Below are positions 1 to 4,293 of a DNA stretch of 5,447 bases, one piece after another. Made by a program: the position numbers and the translations under genes. Source of the stretch: Devosia equisanguinis (GTDB lineage: Bacteria > Pseudomonadota > Alphaproteobacteria > Rhizobiales > Hyphomicrobiaceae); contig CAMDMH010000279.1 of the NCBI GenBank assembly GCA_945901835.1, forward strand, positions 1-5,447. The letters run 5' to 3'. The notes beneath the pieces are model-generated. The model saw only the letters and a program-made list of their open reading frames with translations. It ran no database searches and was not told the DNA's origin. Each line of letters begins with the position of its first letter. Position 1 is the first letter of the stretch.

Positions 1-467
1 GTCGGCAGGAAACCCTGCCGTGCGACGTGCATGAAGATCGCACTGCCCGCGCGGCGCTTGCGAGTGCTGATGTTGTAATCGAGCACGACGACGAGATCGT
101 AAAGGCCATCGTCACGCCACAGCCGTTCGTGGCTGGCCGGATAAGGCAGCCTGACTTCGCGATTGTAGTTGCGGTCCGCGCTGTCGTCGCACCAGACTGC
201 CGCCGGCCGGATGGCCTTCACCGGCAGTCGCGTCGCTGGCCGCCGCACTCTGTCGGGCCGGTAGAGAACGCAGAGCAGCCGAAATCGCCCGGTTGGCGTG
301 GCCCCGTCGCCTTCGCGCTTGATCGCCCGCCGGCCGGTCTTGCCGAGAGCACAGGGCACGACCATCGAGGCCAGCCTTAGCCGGCCGATCGTACGTACCC
401 GTGAAAGTCCACTCACGATCAAGTGATGGCTACGGCGTCTCGAGGCTCTAATAGACAGATTGTTCAT
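1..467 (-). CDS. YkuD-family L,D-transpeptidase-like protein (C-terminus off the left edge)
   Basis: About 155 residues are visible before the gene leaves the window. The protein reads like the COG3786 branch of the YkuD (L,D-transpeptidase) family: a PCALG strand (38-42), then KREGDGATPTGRF (50-62), WCDD (92-95), YNREVRLPYP (101-110), ERLWRDDGLYDLVV (114-127), and GSAIFMHVAR (141-150), whose His147 matches the conserved YkuD histidine. The SxGC segment with the catalytic cysteine would lie just outside. Family members cross-link peptidoglycan stem peptides or modify the wall in the periplasm; for this branch the reaction is inferred. The ATG at 467 is chosen because family similarity (LIVSGLSRVRT..G.L) begins upstream of the alternative GTG at 416. 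No strong Shine-Dalgarno precedes it. The N-terminus is basic (RASRRRSHH) with no clear signal peptide. It diverges from the response regulator. Confidence 0.85.
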   Translation of the reverse strand, partial: MNNLSIRASRRRSHHLIVSGLSRVRTIGRLRLASMVVPCALGKTGRRAIKREGDGATPTGRFRLLCVLYRPDRVRRPATRLPVKAIRPAAVWCDDSADRNYNREVRLPYPASHERLWRDDGLYDLVVVLDYNISTRKRRAGSAIFMHVARQGFLP

Positions 468-488
468 CCCGAAATGACTTGTGGCGTC

Positions 489-516
489 TTGGCACCAATG
501 TGCGGGATGGTAGAAT
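489..516 (+). promoter_or_regulatory. Sigma70-like promoter of the response regulator
   Basis: TTGGCA (489-494) and TAGAAT (511-516) each match the -35 and -10 consensus at five of six positions, with a 16-bp spacer. Transcription would start near 523, giving a leader of about 37 nt before the ATG at 560. This is a sequence match only. Alphaproteobacterial -10 boxes are often degenerate, so the good fit is mildly supportive. Confidence 0.5.
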
Positions 517-545
517 TGAACCGGACAGCATACGGCTGCAAGTGC

Positions 546-550
546 AGGAG
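546..550 (+). promoter_or_regulatory. Shine-Dalgarno AGGAG fixing the response regulator start
   Basis: AGGAG lies 9 nt before the ATG at 560. It supports that start over the in-frame upstream codon at 479, which would add 27 residues unlike any receiver domain and would lie within or before the proposed promoter. Confidence 0.7.
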
Positions 551-559
551 ACGGTAAAC

Positions 560-1246
560 ATGAGCGCTGCTCGAAAGATGCTCATCGTGGACGACGACGA
601 TGATCTCCGGGAGTCGCTCCGGGAGCAGCTCGCGCTGTACGACGAATTCGAGCTGGACGCAGCGCCCACAGCCGGCAAGGGCCTCGAAGCAGTCAAATCT
701 GGGCATTTCGACCTACTGATCCTCGACGTTAACCTGCCTGACATGGACGGCCGGGAGCTTTGCAAGCAGCTCCGCAAGTCGGGCTTCAAGTCGCCGATCA
801 TCATGTTGACCGGCAACGTCTCGGACGCCGATATGATTCTCGGGCTCGACGCGGGCGCCAACGACTATGTGTCCAAGCCTTTCAAGATCGCGGTGCTGCT
901 CGCCCGCATCCGTGCCCAGTTGCGCCAGCACGAGCAGAGCGAGGACGCGGTCTTCACGATCGGCCCTTTCACTTTCAAGCCGGCGGCCAAGCAGCTTGTC
1001 GATGAGAAGGGCGGCAAGATCCGCCTGACCGAGAAGGAATCCTCGATCCTCAAGTATCTCTATCGCGCCGATGAGAAGGTCGTTTCGCGCGAGACGCTGC
1101 TGCACGAGGTTTGGGGATACAACGCGGGCGTCACCACGCACACGCTCGAAACGCACATCTATCGGCTGCGCCAGAAGATCGAGAAAGATCCCTCGGAAGC
1201 GGTTCTGCTGGTCACCGAAGCCGGCGGCTACAAGTTGGTTCCGTAG
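560..1246 (+). CDS. OmpR/PhoB-family response regulator
   Basis: This 228-residue protein has the two domains of an OmpR/PhoB-type transcription factor. The N-terminal receiver (about 6-120) shows the acidic pair D11-D12, phospho-acceptor D56 in LLILDVNLPDMDG, T84 in IIMLTG and K106 in YVSKPF, so all residues needed for phosphorylation are present. A hydrophilic linker (RQHEQSED) leads to a winged-helix DNA-binding domain (about 132-228) with LTEKESSILKYL, the recognition-helix region TTHTLETHIYRLRQKIE and the closing hairpin TEAGGYKLVP. The length is typical of the family. It acts in the cytoplasm by binding direct-repeat sites once phosphorylated. No histidine kinase gene adjoins it, so the partner and signal are unknown. 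It diverges from the YkuD gene and is followed by a cyclic-nucleotide-domain gene that may share its transcript. Confidence 0.96.
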   Translation: MSAARKMLIVDDDDDLRESLREQLALYDEFELDAAPTAGKGLEAVKSGHFDLLILDVNLPDMDGRELCKQLRKSGFKSPIIMLTGNVSDADMILGLDAGANDYVSKPFKIAVLLARIRAQLRQHEQSEDAVFTIGPFTFKPAAKQLVDEKGGKIRLTEKESSILKYLYRADEKVVSRETLLHEVWGYNAGVTTHTLETHIYRLRQKIEKDPSEAVLLVTEAGGYKLVP

Positions 1247-1362
1247 CCCCCACTTATCCCCACATGTGCACGGCCACGGCGGGCAGGTGGACCCACACCC
1301 CCGAATCGTCCGACCAACGTCCATCGAAGTCGTTTGGCTGAAGACGTGCAGTGGGGCCTATC

Positions 1363-1905
1363 ATGTCGATGGACGCAGTTTCGGCGCATCTCGTGCGCCT
1401 CGAGATCTTTCACGGTCTGAAGCCGCTGCAGATCACCGAGATCGTGCGCCATGCGGAGCGCGTCGTCTTCAAGGGCGGTCAGGTGCTGATCGAGGATGGC
1501 AGAGCGGGCGATGCCGCGATCATCGTCGTCGGTGGTGAGGCGGTCCGCACCAAGGCGCCGATGGTCCGCACCGAGGAGGAAGAGCCGATCGAGCCTGGCT
1601 CCATGCTAGGCGAGATGTCGATGCTGATCGAAACGGATTATTCCTCGACCGTCGTCGCCCGTTCCGACGTGCGCGCGCTCAGGATCACCCGCGATGCCAT
1701 GCTGACGATGATGCTCGAAGATCCTTCGCTTGCCGAGCATCTCGTCGCCAAGGTCGCGCGTCGCCTGCACAACATCGCTGCCGAGCTACGCAAGATCGAC
1801 GTTGTTCTGGCCGCTTCCTCGACGCCGGATGCAGCCGAGGAAGCGTCCGGCGAAGGTCATTTGCATACGGCCGGCCGATCAGCGGGCGCCATGGCCTCTC
1901 ACTGA
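1363..1905 (+). CDS. Stand-alone cyclic nucleotide-binding domain protein (Crp-like, no HTH)
   Basis: This 180-residue protein begins with the usual LxxLEIFHGL and LKPLQITEIVRHAERVVFKGGQVLIEDG pattern of a cNMP-binding beta-roll (about 10-115). It then has the phosphate-binding-cassette region GSMLGEMSMLIETDYSSTVVA (79-99), an alpha-helix (about 110-146, ending in VARRLHNIAAELRK) resembling the Crp dimer helix, and a polar Ala/Glu/Gly-rich tail. No helix-turn-helix follows, unlike Crp or Fnr, so it probably acts through protein contacts. The arginine that holds the cyclic phosphate in canonical domains (GE...PRS) is replaced by Tyr93, which makes ordinary cAMP or cGMP binding doubtful. The ATG at 1363 is preferred because GGGG (1353-1356) lies 6 nt before it; a GTG at 1351 and an ATG at 1369 are alternatives. 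It lies 116 nt after the response regulator, on the same strand. Confidence 0.9.
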   Translation: MSMDAVSAHLVRLEIFHGLKPLQITEIVRHAERVVFKGGQVLIEDGRAGDAAIIVVGGEAVRTKAPMVRTEEEEPIEPGSMLGEMSMLIETDYSSTVVARSDVRALRITRDAMLTMMLEDPSLAEHLVAKVARRLHNIAAELRKIDVVLAASSTPDAAEEASGEGHLHTAGRSAGAMASH

Positions 1906-1910
1906 TCGGC
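1874..1910. terminator. Inverted repeat between convergent genes, possible weak terminator
   Basis: GCCGATCAG (1874-1882) and CTGATCGGC (1902-1910) are perfect 9-bp inverted arms around a 19-nt loop. The structure includes the stop codon of the cyclic-nucleotide-domain gene and ends 10 nt before the end of the opposing DUF302 gene. Its place between two convergent genes fits a shared transcript end, but there is no T-tract on either strand and the loop is long, so intrinsic termination is only a possibility. Confidence 0.3.
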
Positions 1911-1920
1911 TGCTCATCGT

Positions 1921-2472
1921 TCAGCTTCCGGCAGCATCGATCGCGATCTGCGCGAATATCGCATCGAGTTCTCTGGCGATCACGCCGAGCTCCTTCTTGC
2001 GCCGTGTGACATAGGTCGCGAACACGGCGCTGGGCGTGCGATATGACAGCGTCGCCATCCCGTCTGCCCCCTCCGTGACGTAGATTCGGATCGGCGCTTC
2101 GATTCCGGCGGCGATGCTTGTCGCCAGCATGCGGCGGGCGAAATCATTGCGGAACACACCGGCTACACGATTGCCGGGAAGGGTGAAGCCTTGAGCCTTC
2201 GCGCCGTCCGATGCGCTGGCCGAATTGACGATGGCCATCTTGTTCTTCTTGACCGCTTCTTCCAGCCGCTTGTTGAGCTCGGCATAGGAATGCTTGGTCG
2301 CGATGATGCTCCATCCCCGTCGTTTCGGGAGATCCGACGGCAGGGCCGGCTTGGCAGGGGCGGCCAGAGTAGATACCGGCGTGGATGTCTGGGCCGCGGG
2401 AGCCGGTGTCTGGGCTGCAGCTATTCCTGGTGCGATCAGCAACATCGTTGCCGCCATGACGCATTTGAGCAC
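1921..2472 (-). CDS. Secreted DUF302 domain protein
   Basis: The protein (183 residues from the chosen start) opens with a signal peptide: a short basic start, a hydrophobic core VMAATMLLIAPGIA and an Ala-Ala-Ala/Gln cleavage site near residue 20. A 30-residue Ala/Pro/Thr-rich linker follows, then a DUF302 domain (about 55-178). The domain is recognised from the sequence pattern KRLEEAVKKNKMAIVNSASAS, GFTLPGNRVAGVFRNDFARRML, IEAPIRIYVTEGADGMATLSYRTPSAVF and ELDAIFAQIA. DUF302 has no established biochemical role, so only a periplasmic or exported location is inferred. Three in-frame starts compete: GTG 2472, ATG 2478 and ATG 2487. GTG is favoured because GGAGG sits 8 nt before it, while that motif is only 2 nt from ATG 2478 and overlaps ATG 2487. 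The gene is divergent from the oxygenase operon, which suggests but does not prove shared control. Confidence 0.9.
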   Translation of the reverse strand: MLKCVMAATMLLIAPGIAAAQTPAPAAQTSTPVSTLAAPAKPALPSDLPKRRGWSIIATKHSYAELNKRLEEAVKKNKMAIVNSASASDGAKAQGFTLPGNRVAGVFRNDFARRMLATSIAAGIEAPIRIYVTEGADGMATLSYRTPSAVFATYVTRRKKELGVIARELDAIFAQIAIDAAGS

Positions 2473-2480
2473 GATCATTT

Positions 2481-2485
2481 CCTCC
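2481..2485 (-). promoter_or_regulatory. Shine-Dalgarno GGAGG deciding the DUF302 start
   Basis: Read on the minus strand, GGAGG stands 8 nt before the GTG at 2472. It is too close to the ATG at 2478 (2 nt) and lies inside the codons that follow the ATG at 2487, so it points to the GTG start. Confidence 0.55.
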
Positions 2486-2558
2486 ATTTGTCACGGCACT
2501 GAACAACCGCGAAGGCGTCCCGTCGCAGATGAACCGCCGTTCCACCAGTCAACACTCG

Positions 2559-2576
2559 GTGAGAACCGCGTGAGAA
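2559..2576 (+). promoter_or_regulatory. GTGAGAA 7-4-7 direct repeat, candidate response-regulator site
   Basis: Two identical heptamers GTGAGAA (2559-2565 and 2570-2576) are separated by CCGC, giving an 11-bp period, about one helical turn. Tandem 7-mers with 4-bp spacers are the usual architecture of OmpR/PhoB-family binding sites. The site lies in the divergent region between the DUF302 and oxygenase genes, roughly 80 to 120 bp from either start. Which regulator would bind is unknown; the regulator encoded in this window is one possibility. Confidence 0.35.
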
Positions 2577-2605
2577 TTGGCGATGCCACTGGTTGCATTT
2601 GTCGG

Positions 2606-2670
2606 CGCAGCAGGTAGTCTTACGAGCGTAAGAATAGTCTTCGCGAGCCACGCGATACGCCGCAGCAGGT
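2606..2670 (+). repeat. 10-bp direct repeat CGCAGCAGGT upstream of the oxygenase
   Basis: CGCAGCAGGT occurs at 2606-2615 and again at 2661-2670, 55 bp apart, flanking the palindrome described separately. Both copies are exact. It could be a low-complexity coincidence in GC-rich DNA or part of the control region. Confidence 0.3.
2615..2641 (+). promoter_or_regulatory. Palindrome and 20-bp-spaced direct repeat, candidate operator
   Basis: TCTTACG-AG-CGTAAGA (2618-2633) has perfect 7-bp arms. It overlaps the first of two TAGTCTT copies (2615-2621 and 2635-2641) spaced 20 bp apart, about two helical turns, so copies would lie on the same DNA face. A TTGCAT (2593-2598) 16 bp before TAGTCT (2615-2620) could be a weak promoter into which the operator is set. 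The site is 56 bp before the oxygenase start, a normal place for a repressor or activator site. No adjacent regulator of a matching family is visible. Confidence 0.4.
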
Positions 2671-2682
2671 CGGTGCCGCGAC

Positions 2683-2688
2683 AGGGAG
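2683..2688 (+). promoter_or_regulatory. Shine-Dalgarno AGGGAG fixing the oxygenase start
   Basis: AGGGAG lies 8 nt before the ATG at 2697, where family similarity (MFLKNSWYVAA) begins. It rules out the upstream in-frame ATG at 2577, which would add 40 unrelated residues and swallow the control region. Confidence 0.7.
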
Positions 2689-2696
2689 AGCCGCCC

Positions 2697-3743
2697 ATGT
2701 TTCTGAAGAATTCCTGGTATGTAGCCGCCAATGATCACGAAGTCGGCCGAAAGCCGCTCGGCCGCGTTCTTCTGAACGAGCCCGTTGTCATGTATCGCAA
2801 GGAGGACGGTACGGTCGTCGCCTTGGAAGACCGTTGCATGCATCGCCATCTGCCCTTGTCGATGGGTAAGCTCGACGGCGATAAACTGCAGTGCCACTAT
2901 CATGGCCTCCAGTACGACGGCGCGGGCAAATGCGTGCGCATTCCCGGCCAGGACATGGTGCCGCCGACCGCCAAGATCCGCGCCTATCCGGTAGTCGAAC
3001 GCTATCACTGGGTCTGGATCTGGATGGGCGATCCAGCGCTAGCCGATCCCGCTAAGATCGTCGATTATCACTGGCTCGACGACGAGAACTGGGGCGCGCG
3101 CACGTCCTATCTCCACGTAAAGTCGAACTGGCAACTCATCGTCGACAACCTGCTCGACCTGACCCACCTTGCCTTCGTGCACGAAACGACCATCGGCAAT
3201 TCAGCCCTCGTCGACAACGCCAGCGTCAAGGTCACGCGTGGCCCCGAGGAGGTCCAGGTCACGCGCTGGATCGTGAACTCACCTGCGCCGCCGACATTCG
3301 TGAAGGCCGGCGGCTTCACCGAGCCCGTCGACCGCTGGCAGATCATCGACTGGCGTCCGCCTGCGTTCATTCGTCTGGACGTCGGCGCGACACCGACGGG
3401 CACTGGCGCTCCGGAAGGCAAGCGCGTCGGCGGCATCGAGATGCGCAATCTCAACGCCGTAACGCCCGAGACCGAGAACACCTGCCACTATTTCTGGGGC
3501 CAGGCGCACAGCTGGGACGCCAAGAACGGCGCGCTCAGCGACATGCTGCTCGGCCAGATCCAGATGGCGTTCCTCGAGGATGTGGCGGTGTTCGAGGCGC
3601 AGCAGAAGAACCTCGAGATGATCAAGAACCCGCCGCAGCTCGACATCAACGCCGACACCGGCGTGATCCAGGCTCGCCGGATCATCGATCGCCTTCACGC
3701 CGACGAGATGGCAGCGATACAGCGTCCCCAGGCCGCCGAGTAG
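2697..3743 (+). CDS. VanA/DdmC-type Rieske non-heme iron oxygenase
   Basis: This 348-residue protein, the usual length for the vanillate or dicamba O-demethylase oxygenase group, starts with the family signature FLKNSWYVAA. The Rieske [2Fe-2S] ligands are C47, H49, C66 and H69 (CMHRH...CHYHG). The mononuclear iron site is N151-x2-D154-x2-H157-x4-H162 (DNLLDLTHLAFVH), with a third ligand D295 in FLEDVAVFE; D154 is the bridging acid that passes electrons between subunits. Known members, which are homotrimers, insert oxygen into aromatic methoxy, methyl or related groups. The substrate here is unknown, and VanA, DdmC and TsaM branches cannot be separated by eye. A DPALADPAKI segment (112-121) is close to one remembered in DdmC. 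It is first in an operon with a Rieske ferredoxin 11 nt downstream. The reductase normally required is not in view. Confidence 0.93.
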   Translation: MFLKNSWYVAANDHEVGRKPLGRVLLNEPVVMYRKEDGTVVALEDRCMHRHLPLSMGKLDGDKLQCHYHGLQYDGAGKCVRIPGQDMVPPTAKIRAYPVVERYHWVWIWMGDPALADPAKIVDYHWLDDENWGARTSYLHVKSNWQLIVDNLLDLTHLAFVHETTIGNSALVDNASVKVTRGPEEVQVTRWIVNSPAPPTFVKAGGFTEPVDRWQIIDWRPPAFIRLDVGATPTGTGAPEGKRVGGIEMRNLNAVTPETENTCHYFWGQAHSWDAKNGALSDMLLGQIQMAFLEDVAVFEAQQKNLEMIKNPPQLDINADTGVIQARRIIDRLHADEMAAIQRPQAAE

Positions 3744-3754
3744 GCGGTTGGGAT

Positions 3755-4084
3755 ATGGCCGACGAATACGGCTGGCAGCGCGTGGCAGCACTCGGCGATA
3801 TCGCGCCCGGCGAACCTCATGGCGCAAAGTACGGCGAGCGCGAAGTCGTGCTCGTCTCCCACGAAGGACAGGTCTACGCCCTCGCCGGCATCTGCCCGCA
3901 CGCTTACGCGCTGATGTGCGACGGCTTCATCAGCGGCACCGAGATCGAATGCCCGCTCCACGCGGCCGCCTTCGATATCCGCACCGGCAAATGCCTCGTC
4001 GGCCCCACCGGCACCGCCGACCTCGCGACGTACGAGGTGAAGTTGGAGGGGGACGAGGTTTGGGTCCGGCGTAGGGCGGATTAG
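3755..4084 (+). CDS. Rieske [2Fe-2S] ferredoxin, electron carrier for the oxygenase
   Basis: This 109-residue protein is a single Rieske domain of the NirD/BphA3 ferredoxin type. Cluster ligands are C47, H49, C66 and H69 in CPHAYALMCDG...ECPLHAAAFD, followed by the family's DIRTGK and YEVKLEGDEVWV. Such proteins carry electrons in the cytoplasm from an NAD(P)H reductase to a Rieske oxygenase. It begins 11 nt after the oxygenase stop, so the two are almost certainly co-transcribed, and it is probably the oxygenase's partner. The ribosome site is weak (TTGGGA a few nt before the ATG). An extra Cys55 lies in the cluster loop. The last codons, including the TAG stop, lie inside a palindromic repeat element, so the C-terminal Arg-Arg-Ala-Asp may be an acquired tail. 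Confidence 0.93.
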   Translation: MADEYGWQRVAALGDIAPGEPHGAKYGEREVVLVSHEGQVYALAGICPHAYALMCDGFISGTEIECPLHAAAFDIRTGKCLVGPTGTADLATYEVKLEGDEVWVRRRAD

Positions 4085-4154
4085 CGAAGCGTAATCCGCC
4101 GGAAACAAGCGGTGGTCTCGGCGGAACACGCCCAAGTGGGCTATTCCGCCCTAC
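4071..4154. repeat. 84-bp palindromic repeat element
   Basis: The element is bounded by a perfect 10-bp inverted repeat, GTAGGGCGGA (4071-4080) and TCCGCCCTAC (4145-4154). Within it are two hairpins: GGCGGATTA (4075-4083) pairs with TAATCCGCC (4092-4100) around GCGAAGCG, and GGCGGAA (4120-4126) pairs with TTCCGCC (4144-4150), enclosing a second stem GCCC/GGGC (4130-4133, 4138-4141). Similar GGCGGATTA palindromes are recalled as dispersed repeats in Bradyrhizobium-like and other proteobacterial genomes; this was not checked. It could stabilise or end the oxygenase-ferredoxin transcript. It overlaps the last 14 nt of the ferredoxin gene. Confidence 0.75.
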
Positions 4155-4293
4155 GGGCCACTTTCCCACAAGACCCGTGCGCAATGCTCGCCGTTGTCTT
4201 CGTGTTGCCGGAGAATCGCGCGAATGAAGCCGACGTAGCGCGGCTGCAATGCAACTCGACGCCTCCGCGCTCGCTGACAGCGAGGATCTGCCC
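4155..4293. other. Gene-free spacer before the nuclease gene
   Basis: No coding region, strong promoter or further repeat is seen between the palindromic element and the nuclease start. An in-frame ATG at 4249 could extend the downstream gene by 15 residues but has no ribosome site. Any promoter for the nuclease should lie here unless it is read through from upstream. Confidence 0.5.
4282..4286 (+). promoter_or_regulatory. Shine-Dalgarno GAGGA fixing the nuclease start
   Basis: GAGGA lies 7 nt before the ATG at 4294, which is followed closely by the conserved LSKSKLIAWRQCPRRLW start of the family. This favours 4294 over the ATG at 4249. Confidence 0.6.

Noticed and set aside
27..380. 117-codon open frame on the plus strand
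   Set aside because: It is the antisense shadow of the YkuD-family gene, whose motifs are clear on the minus strand. The plus-strand product resembles nothing and has no ribosome site.
479..559. 27-residue N-terminal extension of the response regulator
   Set aside because: The Shine-Dalgarno and receiver-domain start point to the ATG at 560, and the proposed promoter lies inside the extension.
1254..1262. TTATCCCCA, one mismatch from a DnaA box
   Set aside because: It is a single imperfect copy with no AT-rich region or further boxes, so an origin or DnaA-controlled promoter is not supported.
713..1324. 203-codon minus-strand open frame
   Set aside because: It is antisense to the response regulator and has no family resemblance.
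1334..1362. TTGGCT and CCTATC as a promoter for the cyclic-nucleotide gene
   Set aside because: The -10 element would touch the start codon at 1363, leaving no leader, and the match is weak.
2524..2552. TTGACT (minus strand) as a -35 box for the DUF302 gene
   Set aside because: The hexamer at the right distance (TCTGCG) is a poor -10 box, so the promoter cannot be supported.
2577..2696. 40-residue N-terminal extension of the oxygenase
   Set aside because: Family similarity and a good ribosome site begin at 2697. The extension covers the putative operator and has no domain character.
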